DNA of 64,000 nt. Source: Ochrobactrum sp. CM-21-5 (GTDB taxonomy: Bacteria; Pseudomonadota; Alphaproteobacteria; Rhizobiales; Rhizobiaceae). Below, one piece after another: positions 42,215 through 52,972 of the stretch (the stretch's first letter is position 1; each line of letters begins with the position of its first letter). A program made the translations under genes and the position numbers. The notes below the pieces were generated by a model that saw only the letters and a list, made by a program, of their open reading frames with translations, was not told the origin of the DNA and searched no databases. The stretch is taken from the NCBI RefSeq assembly GCF_014253075.1, contig NZ_JACLZJ010000003.1, positions 62,001 to 126,000 of the forward strand, in the 5' to 3' direction.

Positions 42215-42320
42215 CCCGTCGTTTAAATTCTGTTTCTAAGCATAATCGCCATCAAATGGAGTTTGATATGGCCATTCCACATACTAGCTTAAAGAAGCAA
42301 CAGAAAAGCGAGGGCTCTGC

Positions 42321-42764
42321 ATGTATAAGAATATTCTCGTGACCACCGACGGCTCGGAATTCGCCGAACGCGGTCTTGTTCACGCTTTCGAACTGGCCAA
42401 GGCCGTAGACGCCAATGTTACAGTTGTAACGATCACCACCCCATATTCTGTTTCGGGCCTGCCCGGCGGCTGGACTGACAGTCCCACCTTCATCGAACGA
42501 TTTGAGCAGGAATGGAACGACTATGCCGACAAATCGCTGGCCCGCGCGCGCGAGCTGGCCGCAGAAGCTGGCGTCGAGCCACACACCCTCCATATCGTGG
42601 CGCCTCATCCGGCGACATCGATCATCGAAACCTCAAAAGAGCTTCGCAACGACCTGATTGTCATGGCGTCGCATGGTCGACGCGGCTTGAAAGGCATGCT
42701 GCTCGGCAGCCAGACTTATGAAGTCCTCACGCGCAGCGCGGTGCCGATTCTAGTCGTGCGCTGA
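42321..42764 (+). CDS. Universal stress protein UspA
   Basis: 147 residues, single Usp domain. NILVTTDGSEFAERGLVHAF at the N-terminus and VMASHGRRGLKGMLLGSQTYEVL near residue 113, then PILVVR at the end. The G-x2-G-x9-G(S/T) ATP-binding pattern is present (GRRGLKGMLLGSQ), so it is of the ATP-binding UspFG type. Such proteins respond to starvation, oxygen limitation and other stresses. It is convergent with a flavin-nucleotide-binding protein that has an FNR-like box upstream; the pair resembles low-oxygen stress modules in other bacteria. A single TTGAT half-site lies upstream of this gene. Confidence 0.92.
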   Translation: MYKNILVTTDGSEFAERGLVHAFELAKAVDANVTVVTITTPYSVSGLPGGWTDSPTFIERFEQEWNDYADKSLARARELAAEAGVEPHTLHIVAPHPATSIIETSKELRNDLIVMASHGRRGLKGMLLGSQTYEVLTRSAVPILVVR

Positions 42765-42799
42765 TGCTAAAGCGGGCGGAGGCGCGTCATGATCTGCAA

Positions 42800-43231
42800 T
42801 CAGGCCGTCTGCCGCCCGCTCGCGCTTTCAATATCCACGCGGAAGAAAACCGGCTCCAGCTTGCGTTCACCGCCGCCTATGACCGTTTTCGTATAGGCAG
42901 GTTCCCACCAGGTTGGTTCCGCGGCCATCAGGTTCACGATCGCTGATTTCTCGTTCTCGTGTTCAATCTCGCGATAACGCCCGTTCACCACGACCGAACG
43001 CCAGTCGGTCCGCGAGACGATATGATCGAACAGAACACAAACCGCGTCATTCCTGCGCATTGCCTGTGTCTTCTGACCATCTGTGGTGAAGGAATAGAGC
43101 GCCCCGCCGCTGAAGCGAAATCCCAGCGGCACGATAACCGGACGTCCGTCATGAATATAGGCCAGCCGTCCGATATGCGCATGATGAACCATATCGCGGA
43201 TATCGATATCCGACATTTCCCTGATAATCAT
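42800..43231 (-). CDS. Pyridoxamine 5'-phosphate oxidase-like flavin-binding protein
   Basis: 143 residues of the split-barrel PNPOx-like fold (flavin-nucleotide-binding type). [21 protein letters not shown] near residue 20 and [20 protein letters not shown] near 70 are characteristic of short members related to NimA and RV-type flavin proteins. It lacks the substrate-binding residues of true PdxH, so vitamin B6 oxidation is unlikely; FMN or F420 binding and reduction of small molecules is the family guess. CAAGGAGG precedes ATG 43231. An FNR/FixK-like box lies 60-73 bases upstream, with a possible -10 between. Confidence 0.82.
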   Translation of the reverse strand: MIIREMSDIDIRDMVHHAHIGRLAYIHDGRPVIVPLGFRFSGGALYSFTTDGQKTQAMRRNDAVCVLFDHIVSRTDWRSVVVNGRYREIEHENEKSAIVNLMAAEPTWWEPAYTKTVIGGGERKLEPVFFRVDIESASGRQTA

Positions 43232-43290
43232 GATACGCCTCCTTGATCAATTGTTGCGCTATCAGATTAATATAGGGCGGACGCAGCGCC

Positions 43291-43304
43291 TTGACTGCAA
43301 TCAA
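43291..43304 (-). promoter_or_regulatory. FNR/FixK-like box upstream of the flavin-binding protein
   Basis: Read on the minus strand, TTGATTGCAGTCAA, one mismatch from TTGAT-N4-ATCAA. TATATT (43274-43269) or TAATCT (43270-43265) lies 17-27 bases further towards the gene, so the box sits near -36 to -40, close to the -41.5 position of class II FNR promoters. Confidence 0.5.
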
Positions 43305-43326
43305 CGGCGTTTGACGATGCTCATGA

Positions 43327-44253
43327 TCAAATGAAAAGGCGGCCTTCCGCGATCTTGATCGCCGTACCGCCAATGCGCGCTCCAGTTAGCTTTTGCCTGG
43401 AAATATCGAGTTCAAGCCGGATGCGCGACGGACGCCCCATTTCCATGCCCTGCTCGATCCACCATTGCGAGCTGCCATCCATCGGCTTGTCGTTCTGCTG
43501 GACCATGCCGGCAAAGGCAGCGGCAGCCGAACCTGTCGCCGGATCTTCATAGATATTGGCTCCCGTCACGAACATGCGCGCGTGGAAATTGCTGTCGAAA
43601 AGGATCGTTTCACGGCAATAGACATAGATCGGCAAAGGTCGCCCGTCCACGTGCGGCAGGCTCTCGCTTACATAAACCGGATCGATGGACACTTTCGCAG
43701 CGGCGATGAGATTATGCACCGGTACAAGAAGGTAAGGCGTCCCTGCGCTCCACACGCCGGGAACATGATTCTCGAAACCGATTTCGTACGTGCCAAGCCC
43801 GATGGCCGCCGCAGCCTCCTCCTTCTCCACCCGCACATCGACCCTTTCCGGCAAGCGCGGCAGATCAAACTCGGCAAAGGCGCTGTTTTCGCCAAGAATG
43901 ACGCCGCAGCGGACGATGCCGACCTTTTCTTCCAGAGCGACAAGCCGGTCTGCATCATCTCCGGTCTGACGGCGGCGGGCCAGCGAGACCGCCGCCCCCA
44001 CTGTCGGATGTCCGGCAAACGACAATTCATAATCCGGCGTAAAGATGCGAACTGCCGCCTCATGTGCGGGATTGCTCGGCGGATAGATGAAAACCGTCTC
44101 GGACAGATTGAACTCGCGCGCAATGGCCTGCATTCGCGCATCGTTCAGCCCTTCGCAGTCATGGACGACAGCCAGTGGATTTCCAGCCAGAGCCTTGTCG
44201 GCGAAAACGTCGAAAATCTCGTAGAAACGGCCGGAAATGGCAGTGTCGCTCAT
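43327..44253 (-). CDS. PhzF-family isomerase-like protein
   Basis: 308 residues of the PhzF/DapF-like fold. The N-terminal FYEIFDVFADKALAGNPLAVV carries the family motif, with SETVFIYPPSNP at about residue 50 supplying the conserved Glu; LSFAGHPTVGAAVSL near 75 and FVTGANIYEDPATGSAAAAF near 230 are diagnostic. PhzF itself isomerises a phenazine precursor; most bacterial homologues have unknown substrates. No phenazine genes are nearby. It is followed on the same strand by the flavin-binding protein, but the FNR-like box between them suggests separate promoters. Confidence 0.87.
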   Translation of the reverse strand: MSDTAISGRFYEIFDVFADKALAGNPLAVVHDCEGLNDARMQAIAREFNLSETVFIYPPSNPAHEAAVRIFTPDYELSFAGHPTVGAAVSLARRRQTGDDADRLVALEEKVGIVRCGVILGENSAFAEFDLPRLPERVDVRVEKEEAAAAIGLGTYEIGFENHVPGVWSAGTPYLLVPVHNLIAAAKVSIDPVYVSESLPHVDGRPLPIYVYCRETILFDSNFHARMFVTGANIYEDPATGSAAAAFAGMVQQNDKPMDGSSQWWIEQGMEMGRPSRIRLELDISRQKLTGARIGGTAIKIAEGRLFI

Positions 44254-44369
44254 CCTTTATCTCCCCTCAGCAGCTGCAAACAGGCCGAACCAGATCCGAT
44301 TTCGTACGCTTGCCTGATTTGTGAGCATAGCCAATTTAACGCCGCTGTCATCTGTCAGTCTGGATTGGT

Positions 44370-45080
44370 TCAAGACCTGCCAAAATGCCAGTCCGCGAAA
44401 GCCCTTACATAGGATGGCGTTGCGTCCCCCATCGTCCCGGCAGCCGTGACCGGAATGATTTCCGAAAGCTCCGGATTGGCTTCGGCGTGAAGATGTCGCT
44501 CTATTCTTGCCACCAGCTCATTCGACGATATATCGAAATGATAACGGCGGAAAAGCGCTATGCTTCGATTGCCTGTCACAAGGTTGAGCCGCGGTTCCGC
44601 ACGAGCCCTGCCAAGATCGAGACCGGTCTCCTCGCGCACCTCGCGGTGCATGTTGGCTTCATAATCGATACTATCGCCGACCACATCATTGTCATCGATA
44701 GACCCTGCCGGAAAATAGATGCGCCCTGCCCCTGCATGCTGTGCGCCCATGCGCCCGGCGACAAGGTGGCCCTCGTCCGACACGATGACCCCCACGCCAA
44801 ATATATGCCAGGGGCGCTCGATTTCCGGATCCCGCCGCCAGTGCATCAGGGTCGCAAAACTCGTGCGCATGAAACCGGCCCGCAGAACACCGCCTTCGAG
44901 CTTCGCTTCAGGGGCAAGATAGATTTCGCCATCGAACAAGGTAGGGTTCAAGGCGCTTTCGCGATCCCAGTTCGCGGCAATCGAGGCCTTGTGCCGCTCG
45001 GAATATTCGAGCGGACCCGGAACAACCCGCACATCGGCATGATCGATGACATGAACCGTATTTTCCTTCACATGCTTCAT
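44370..45080 (-). CDS. Nudix hydrolase
   Basis: 236 residues, larger than the usual 150-180. The Nudix box reads REVREETGLDLG near residue 150 with an upstream Gly in FPAGSIDDNDVVG, fitting G-x5-E-x7-R-E-U-x-E-E-x-G-U with some spacing variation. An N-terminal extension of about 100 residues (from VVPGPLEYSERHK) precedes the catalytic core. It begins 18 bases after the stop of an endonuclease/exonuclease/phosphatase-family gene on the same strand; the two probably form a unit acting on nucleotides or nucleotide sugars. Substrate unknown. Confidence 0.83.
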   Translation of the reverse strand: MKHVKENTVHVIDHADVRVVPGPLEYSERHKASIAANWDRESALNPTLFDGEIYLAPEAKLEGGVLRAGFMRTSFATLMHWRRDPEIERPWHIFGVGVIVSDEGHLVAGRMGAQHAGAGRIYFPAGSIDDNDVVGDSIDYEANMHREVREETGLDLGRARAEPRLNLVTGNRSIALFRRYHFDISSNELVARIERHLHAEANPELSEIIPVTAAGTMGDATPSYVRAFADWHFGRS

Positions 45081-45098
45081 CGATGTTCGCTCTGCCTG

Positions 45099-46208
45099 TC
45101 AGACGATATTGAGTGTCACGGCGACCGGGCAATGATCGCTGGCCTTTGGCCGGTCCCAGCCGGTACGCGGATAACGCTCCACCTGCTGATCCGGTGGGAA
45201 GATGGTGCGCCAGGGCTGGCCGCGCCGGACGATCTGCGGGACGGCACTTTCGTTCTTTGCAGCAAATGACGGCGACGCAAGAATGTAATCGAGCTGGCAA
45301 AGATGCCGCTCCTGTGGCCCTCGCGTGTGGTAGAGCGTCCAGCGATCCATGATCGGGCGCCGCTCCACGAGATTGATCGCAAAACCGTCACCCAGCAGCA
45401 CATCCAGTGCGCTCTCTTCCTCGGGAACGGGCGTAAACTCGTAGCCGTTCCATTCATCGCCGCCGATGATGATGCGCTCACGGTAATCGTTGAAATCGCC
45501 GCAAATCAGCCAGCGCCGGTCAGCAACTTTCGAAGAACCGAATTTGTCCTCGATGATCCGACGTATCGCCCGCGTTTCCGCAAGTCTCACCGGCAGCGAG
45601 GCAGTGCGCCCGTCAAAGCCGTTGCGCGCACCTGTCATCGACTTCAGATGCGTCACGAACAGCGACAGAGGCTTGCCGGCAATACGCATATCCACATTCA
45701 GGCAATCGCGCTTGAAAATACGATCATGCGGCTCCAGCCCCAGCTCTGCCAGAGCCGGATCATAAAGACCGAAATCGTGATAGGTTATGTGCGCATGGCT
45801 CGTCACTTCCTCAACCTCGATGGGCTGACCGTCACGAGTCGTGTCGCGTATCATCACGGCAACATCGATGCCACGGCTGTCATTCCCGTCGACGAGATAT
45901 TTGTGGCGATAGCCGTACCCCACCATCTTGAAAAGATAGCCGTATTCGAAAGCGCTCAGCGCCGCGATGTTGTCGACCTCCTGCAGACACAGAATGTCGG
46001 CGCGGGTTTCTGAAATGGCCAGCGCGGTCATCTGGCGCGTATCGTCCGCGTGGGCGATGGCGCGAGCCTGCTCCAGAAGGCGATATTGCGCTTCATCGCC
46101 GATTTCGAACAGCTGTAAAGTGCGGTCCTGATGCAATTCATTGCGAAAGCCGGAAAAATCAAACCGGCGCATCAGATTTTCGACATTGAATGTAGCTATT
46201 GTAAACAT
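45099..46208 (-). CDS. Endonuclease/exonuclease/phosphatase-family protein
   Basis: 369 residues of the EEP fold. Motifs in order: ATFNVENL (Asn, residue 8), ILCLQEVDN (Glu, about 73), LFVTHLKSMTG (His, about 183), WLICGDFNDY (Asp and Asn, about 235), QLDYILAS (about 310) and ASDHCPVAV (Asp-His pair, about 360). All catalytic positions are kept, so it should be a metal-dependent phosphodiesterase or phosphatase; the DNA, RNA or lipid substrate cannot be told. No signal peptide, so cytosolic. Upstream partner of the Nudix gene. The promoter region is shared with the divergent BA14K gene. Confidence 0.88.
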   Translation of the reverse strand: MFTIATFNVENLMRRFDFSGFRNELHQDRTLQLFEIGDEAQYRLLEQARAIAHADDTRQMTALAISETRADILCLQEVDNIAALSAFEYGYLFKMVGYGYRHKYLVDGNDSRGIDVAVMIRDTTRDGQPIEVEEVTSHAHITYHDFGLYDPALAELGLEPHDRIFKRDCLNVDMRIAGKPLSLFVTHLKSMTGARNGFDGRTASLPVRLAETRAIRRIIEDKFGSSKVADRRWLICGDFNDYRERIIIGGDEWNGYEFTPVPEEESALDVLLGDGFAINLVERRPIMDRWTLYHTRGPQERHLCQLDYILASPSFAAKNESAVPQIVRRGQPWRTIFPPDQQVERYPRTGWDRPKASDHCPVAVTLNIV

Positions 46209-46342
46209 ATAAGCGCAATCTCACCACTTGCGCGATGCTTGGCAAGTGTCCACGTCGCCAAAGCGATAAATTTTTGCCAAAGCGCTGATTTCGCGGCAGG
46301 GAATGCCCATATAAAGCAAGTGTAAAATGGGAAATATCTGAG

Positions 46343-46765
46343 ATGTTGGGAAGAATTCTGCGCTTGGGAGTGCTTTCAGCGTTGTTCACGGCAAGTCTTG
46401 CCGGAACAGGCATGGCTGTCGAATTGCGCAACAGCCAGTATCTTCCGTCGCTGAAGCCGAACGGTCCGCTTATCATCGGCGGACAGGCCGGCGCCAACCG
46501 CACCGCGCCGGGCGCACGCAACTGTTATGGCTCCACACTATGCCGCGAAAGCGGAAGCTACATTACCGAGCATGGCGTTTTGAATTACAAGAATGGCGAC
46601 CCGCTGGAATATCGCCGGACCGTACAGCCGCCCACGGCCGGAACACGTCCGAGCAGCAGCCACATCCGCTGGTGTTCCAACCAGTACCGCAGCTATCGCA
46701 CATCGGATGACACCTACCAGCCGATGGCAGGTCCACGGACAAGCTGCAACTCGCCTTTTCAATAA
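46343..46765 (+). CDS. BA14K-family exported protein
   Basis: 140 residues. Signal peptide MLGRILRLGVLSALFTASLAGTGMA, then a Gly/Pro/Asn-rich middle (SLKPNGPLIIGGQAG). The C-terminus, WCSNQYRSYRTSDDTYQPMAGPRTSC, fits the BA14K/BA14K-like repeat with its C-x3-Y-R-S-Y-x-x-x-x-x-T-Y-x-x-x-x-G-x-x-x-x-C pattern. BA14K of Brucella abortus is an immunoreactive, lectin-like protein that binds immunoglobulin. ATG 46343 is 134 bases from the divergent EEP gene. It has its own terminator. A surface or periplasmic glycan-binding role is inferred. Confidence 0.83.
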   Translation: MLGRILRLGVLSALFTASLAGTGMAVELRNSQYLPSLKPNGPLIIGGQAGANRTAPGARNCYGSTLCRESGSYITEHGVLNYKNGDPLEYRRTVQPPTAGTRPSSSHIRWCSNQYRSYRTSDDTYQPMAGPRTSCNSPFQ

Positions 46766-46847
46766 GCGTTCCTAAACCGCCTGATCTTTTTATCTATGCC
46801 GCATTCATGCACAGTCAAATATTTCCATTAGACTGCGAGATGCTAAC

Positions 46848-46878
46848 AAAAAAGCCGGGCTTGAACCCGGCTTTTTCA
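46848..46878. terminator. Bidirectional terminator
   Basis: AAAAAAGCCGGGC/ACCCGGCTTTTT-type hairpin (AAGCCGGG-CTTGAA-CCCGGCTT) with A-rich and T-rich flanks, between the BA14K gene (+) and the aminotransferase (-). Confidence 0.9.
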
Positions 46879-46892
46879 ATCTGTTCAGGCGG

Positions 46893-48125
46893 TTACGCCG
46901 CAATCGACTTCGAATGCGTGCGGATCAGGCGGCCAAGCCGCTTGATGCCTTCATCAATCATCTCATCATTTGCACAGGAATAGCTGAGGCGAAGCGTATT
47001 CGCACCCGTGCCATCGGCAAAGAATGCCTTGCCCGGCACGAAGGCTACCTTCTCGCTGTCGATGGAAGCGGCAAGAAGTGCCGCGCCGTCCATGCCTTCA
47101 GGCAAGGTCACCCAGATGAACATGCCGCCTTCCGGCTTGGTCCAGTTCGTGCCCTCGGGCATATAGCGCGCCAGAGCGTCGAGCATGCAGTCCCGTCGAT
47201 GTTTGTAGACCTCGGCAACCTTGGCGACCTGCGCATCAAAACCATGTGTTGCAACATGGTAGATCGCAATCTGGTTGATGGTGGACGAGTGCAGGTCTGC
47301 CGCCTGTTTCATCAGCACAAGCTTACGAATAACGGCCTTCGACGCGACCACGTAACCTACGCGCAGGCCGGGAGCCAGCGTCTTCGAGAACGAACCGCAA
47401 TAAATGGTACGGGTCTTTTCAATGTCGCCGCCGTTGCGCGCGATGTCGAGCGCGAGGATCGGCGGGATGGCCTGGCCATTATAGCGCAGATACTGATAGG
47501 CAGCGTCCTCAATCACCGGAATATCCAGTTCATCGGCCTGCACCAGCAGCTTTTCACGGCCTGCAAGATCAACGGTCTCGCCCGTCGGATTGCTGAAATC
47601 GGCGGAGAGGTAAGCGAACTTCACCTGCCCGCCCGCCTTTTCAGCGGCCTCAGCATAGGATTCAGGCGTACGATTACCCTTGATCGTCAGAATATCGTAG
47701 GTCGGCTCGTACGCATTGAATGCCTGAAGCGCACCGAGATAGGTCGGCGCGGTTACGAGTGCGGTATCCGCCGGCGAAAGGAACAGTTTACCCAGATAGT
47801 CCAATGCCTGCTGCGAACCGGAGGTAATGAAAACATTGTCCTCGGTGCAGGGAATGTCGATCTTGGAGAGTTCGTCCACAAGCCAGCTGCGTAGCGGCTT
47901 ATAGCCTTCAGATATCGAATATTGCAGCGCGGCATTGGCCTCAGGCCCGGTCAGCGTCGCTTTGTAAGCCGCCTGAAACGCCTCGTGCGGGAAGAGCGCA
48001 GGATCGGGAATCCCGCCCGCGAACGAAATAATATCCGGACGCTCCAGAAGCTTCAGCAGTTCACGGATTTCCGATGCGCGCATGCGTTTCGAGCGCGTTG
48101 CAAATACATTTTCCCAGTCCAACAC
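46893..48125 (-). CDS. PLP-dependent aminotransferase, 2-aminoadipate type
   Basis: 410 residues, class I/II aminotransferase. ISFAGGIPDPALFP near residue 32 (the aminoadipate/LysN subfamily signature), SADFSNPTGETV near 175, the Asp that holds the pyridine N in VIEDAAYQYLRY near 205 and the Schiff-base Lys in GSFSKTLAPGLRVGY near 245. Relatives transaminate 2-aminoadipate, branched-chain or aromatic amino acids; the family is also seen in MocR regulators, but no HTH domain is present here. GTG 48125 is chosen (GAGGAG 8 bases upstream) over a TTG at 48140 that overlaps that site. ilvC lies 370 bases upstream on the same strand. Confidence 0.85.
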   Translation of the reverse strand: MLDWENVFATRSKRMRASEIRELLKLLERPDIISFAGGIPDPALFPHEAFQAAYKATLTGPEANAALQYSISEGYKPLRSWLVDELSKIDIPCTEDNVFITSGSQQALDYLGKLFLSPADTALVTAPTYLGALQAFNAYEPTYDILTIKGNRTPESYAEAAEKAGGQVKFAYLSADFSNPTGETVDLAGREKLLVQADELDIPVIEDAAYQYLRYNGQAIPPILALDIARNGGDIEKTRTIYCGSFSKTLAPGLRVGYVVASKAVIRKLVLMKQAADLHSSTINQIAIYHVATHGFDAQVAKVAEVYKHRRDCMLDALARYMPEGTNWTKPEGGMFIWVTLPEGMDGAALLAASIDSEKVAFVPGKAFFADGTGANTLRLSYSCANDEMIDEGIKRLGRLIRTHSKSIAA

Positions 48126-48495
48126 GGGAAATCTCCTCAATTAGACTTATCCGTCCCATCGACGGAACGAGCGACAACTAAGCTCCTCAAGACCTGGTCA
48201 TCGTGAGTGAAGCTCTAGCGCACTTTTCAGCAGACGAGAACAGCTTTTCCCATGCTTCTATGGAATAAAGATATTCGGAATTGTTTTGGGCTGCCAAGTG
48301 CACGAAATAGAAACACGGCGCCAAATTCACGTTCTTTTTGTTCGCTGCAAGCTTGCAATAAGACCGTCATCAAGCGCCGACTATTGGAACATGCTGCGGA
48401 AAAGTAGGAACTGTTATCCGCAACATCATGCTTAAAGATGTAGAGTTAGGGGAGCGTCGGAAACGCCCCCCTGCTTCTGCCGTCAGAACCGGTGA
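48126..48495. other. Intergenic region between ilvC and the aminotransferase
   Basis: 370 bases. It should hold the aminotransferase promoter and the end of the ilvC transcript. At 48449-48471 a GGGG-A-GCGT/ACGC-CCCCC hairpin could end ilvC, but no T run follows on the minus strand. Nothing else recognised. Confidence 0.45.
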
Positions 48496-50212
<1,717 letters not shown>

Positions 50213-50230
50213 GGATCATTCCTCCACCTT

Positions 50231-50244
50231 GTACCGTACGGTAC
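50231..50244. promoter_or_regulatory. Palindromic operator GTACCGTACGGTAC
   Basis: Perfect 14-base palindrome 19-32 bases upstream of the TetR gene start; the half-sequence GTACGG repeats once more after it. Typical size and position for a TetR autoregulatory operator. The 10-base core recurs at 2653-2662. Confidence 0.7.
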
Positions 50245-50351
50245 GGTTCTATTCATTAGCTCCAGTTCATTCTTCCGTCAAGCGGGTTTCTTGACGACGG
50301 CAGGTCTCTGCAAGCTTTCCAGCCAAAAGGGCGTAGCGGTTTTGCGATTCC

Positions 50352-50460
50352 GGTTGGAGCGCATCCCGAAAAGTGTGAAACGGTTTTCGGAAAAAATGCG
50401 CGTTAAAACCAAAACTTAGAACGCAGATCTGATTCAATCAGATCGAAACGCGCTTTAAAT
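50352..50460. repeat. Rhizobial intergenic mosaic-like repeat
   Basis: Contains GCGCATCCCGAAAAGTG, GAAACGGTTTTCGGA and ATGCGCG, the arms of a RIME1-like palindromic unit common between genes of Rhizobiales, followed by GATCTGATT-CA-AATCAGATC. It lies between the TetR gene and kup. A related but more worn element is near 55670. Other sequence in 50213-50628 shows no gene. Confidence 0.6.
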
Positions 50461-50628
50461 TAGGACCAATCTAAACTGGGCAGGACAACCCCGGTGAAGA
50501 CGCAGGATCGCGCGCCTTGCGAAAAGGAAATCATAAACAAAACAAAGAGAAAGGGCGCATTCCGGAATCAAACTCTCAGGAAAATGCCCTTCCAGACGGA
50601 TCATTTTGACGAGGATGACGGTTTCCGG

Positions 50629-52584
50629 TCAGATATTTACCTGCGTGCCGATCTCGACCACACGTCCGGTCGGTATCTGGAAATATTCGGTGGCATCAGA
50701 TGCCGTCCGCGCCAGCAGGATGAACAGCTTGTCCTGCCAAAGTGGCATGCCGGAACGGGCGGAAGCCTTCAGCGACCGCCGCGACAGGAAGAACGACGTC
50801 GTCATGATATCGAACTTCCAGCCAAGCTTCCGGCAGAGACCCAGCGCACGCGGGATATTGGGCTGCTGCATATAGCCGAAGGTGAGTGTCACCTGCATGA
50901 AGCGTTCGTTATATTGCGATACGCGGGCGCGGTCGGCGCTCGCCACCCATGGCTTGGAGGCTGTCACCACGGTCAGGATCACGTTGTTCTCATGCAGAAC
51001 TTTATAATGTTTGAGGCTGTGCATCAGTGCGGTTGGTGCGCTTCGGGGATCGCCGGTCAGAAATACCGCAGTGCCGGGAACGATGGTCGGCGGGCGTTTG
51101 GACATCTGCTCGACGATCAGATCGAGCGGCACTTCGGCCTTCCGGGATTTCTGAAACAAGTGCCGGGTTCCTCGCACCCATGTCCACATGACCATGACGA
51201 TGATCACCGCGATACCGATCGATGCCCAGCCGCCTTCATGCACCTTGATGATGTTGGCGCTGAAGAAGAGGACATCAATGACCAGAAAGCCGAGAATGAG
51301 CGGAAGAGCATAACTGACCCGCCAGTTCCAGATACGCGTCATGACGATGTAGAGAAGCACGGTCGTCACCAGCATATTGCCGGTAACCGCAATACCGTAA
51401 GCCGCAGCAAGGTTGCTCGACTTTTCAAACCCGAGCACGAGAATGACGACCGCCAGCCCCAGCAGCAGATTGATGCGCGGAATGTAGATCTGGCCATGCA
51501 GTTTCTCGGAAGTATGCTGAATTTCCAGACGCGGCAGGATATTCAGCTGCACCGCCTGCCGCGCCACCGAAAACGCTCCGCTGATGACCGCCTGGCTGGC
51601 AATCACCGTTGCTGCCGTAGCCAGCAAAACCACCGGCCAGAGAGCAAACTCCGGCATCATCTGGAAGAACGGCAACGCCGCCGCCTCGCCGTGCGACAGG
51701 ATGAACCCCGCCTGTCCGAAATAATTGAGCAGCAGGCAGGGAAACACGATCCACAGCCACGCGCGTACAATCGGCTTGCGACCAAAATGGCCAAGGTCGG
51801 CATACAGCGCTTCCGCGCCCGTCATGGCGAGGAACACCGCGCCGACCGTGATGAAGGCAACGCCCGGACTGACCGTCAGAAAGCGTACCGCATAATAGGG
51901 GTTGAGCGCCGCGAGAACGGACGGATCGTCAAAAATATGCCAGAGACCGGAGGCGCCGAGCGCCAGAAACCACAAAGCCATGATCGGCCCGAACACAATC
52001 GCGACCTTGCCTGTGCCAAGCTTCTGAACGGAAAACAGCGTCACAAGAATCACGACCGTTATGGGCACGACGAAGGGCGTGAGTTCCGGCGCGACGATCT
52101 CCAGGCCTTCCACCGCCGATAACACGGAAATTGCAGGTGTAATGACCGCATCGCCGAAAAACAGCGCCGCACCGCAAATGCCGACGCCCAGTATGATATC
52201 GGGCCGCCCTTTGAGAGCGGCCCGCACCAGCGCCATCAGTGAGAGAATACCGCCTTCGCCATTATTGTCGGCGCGCAGCACAAACAGCACATATTTGATC
52301 GTGACGACCAACGTCAGTGCCCAGAAAATCAGCGACACGACGCCCAGAATGTCGCTGCGTGACAGCATGCCATCGGTCGCCGCCGCATGCAATGCTTCGC
52401 GAAAGGCGTAAATCGGGCTTGTGCCGATATCACCATAGACGACACCAAGAGCACCGAGCACCAGCATTTTCATGCTTTCGTTATGATGCTCGGCTTCATC
52501 TGCCATCGGGCTGTTTTCAGGAACGATCCCCGCTGGCAAGGTGACTTGGCCTGTTGTTTCCTGGCCGTTCTGCTCGACGCTCAT
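50629..52584 (-). CDS. kup: Potassium uptake protein Kup
   Basis: 651 residues (E. coli Kup: 622). The first 35 residues are polar; MKMLVLGALGVVYGDIGTSPIYAFREAL near residue 40 is the Kup/HAK/KT signature with the GD-x-GTSP-x-Y motif. Twelve hydrophobic segments extend to about residue 460 and a cytosolic C-terminal domain follows. Takes up K+ with protons, important at low pH. A 542-codon reading frame on the opposite strand covers most of it and is a coding shadow. A palindromic TetR operator and repeat lie between it and the TetR gene downstream. Confidence 0.94.
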   Translation of the reverse strand: MSVEQNGQETTGQVTLPAGIVPENSPMADEAEHHNESMKMLVLGALGVVYGDIGTSPIYAFREALHAAATDGMLSRSDILGVVSLIFWALTLVVTIKYVLFVLRADNNGEGGILSLMALVRAALKGRPDIILGVGICGAALFFGDAVITPAISVLSAVEGLEIVAPELTPFVVPITVVILVTLFSVQKLGTGKVAIVFGPIMALWFLALGASGLWHIFDDPSVLAALNPYYAVRFLTVSPGVAFITVGAVFLAMTGAEALYADLGHFGRKPIVRAWLWIVFPCLLLNYFGQAGFILSHGEAAALPFFQMMPEFALWPVVLLATAATVIASQAVISGAFSVARQAVQLNILPRLEIQHTSEKLHGQIYIPRINLLLGLAVVILVLGFEKSSNLAAAYGIAVTGNMLVTTVLLYIVMTRIWNWRVSYALPLILGFLVIDVLFFSANIIKVHEGGWASIGIAVIIVMVMWTWVRGTRHLFQKSRKAEVPLDLIVEQMSKRPPTIVPGTAVFLTGDPRSAPTALMHSLKHYKVLHENNVILTVVTASKPWVASADRARVSQYNERFMQVTLTFGYMQQPNIPRALGLCRKLGWKFDIMTTSFFLSRRSLKASARSGMPLWQDKLFILLARTASDATEYFQIPTGRVVEIGTQVNI

Positions 52585-52972
52585 ATGCAGGCACCTCGCA
52601 ACGTCCCGGAGACGTTCTGGCTGGAGAAACGGAGGAACATGGGATTTATGTAATGCCGATCCCCGCGAAAGGTTGCGGATGACCGTTCGAACACCTTGCC
52701 CTTGCCGGATGGGGCATTAGTCATGCGTACCGTGCCTGACGCGCGATGAGCTCACCGCGTCATGACGCAAAATGTCATGGTGCGGAACGCAACCATGCGG
52801 CATGCAAACTTCGGAAAACTGCTTCAATGCTTCCCTCATCCGGCTCCAGCGCGCCCACTGACGCATGTGGAATTCGTGGGCGCACGGCCTACCGCTTGTC
52901 TGCCTCCGGCACAAATGCGTAATTTGCAAAGCTGCAATCCAAGCTATGCATATAACGCATTGCGCCTGATTT
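52585..52972. other. Intergenic region between kup and pdxJ
   Basis: About 390 bases. It should contain the kup promoter. Clustered TCATG/CATGA words occur around 52725-52790 (for example GCGTCATGACGC), but I see no gene, terminator or operator I can defend. Confidence 0.4.

Noticed and set aside
50494..52122. 542-codon plus-strand open frame opposite kup
   Set aside because: Codon pattern is the reverse-strand shadow of a conserved GC-rich gene; no ribosome site and no recognisable product.
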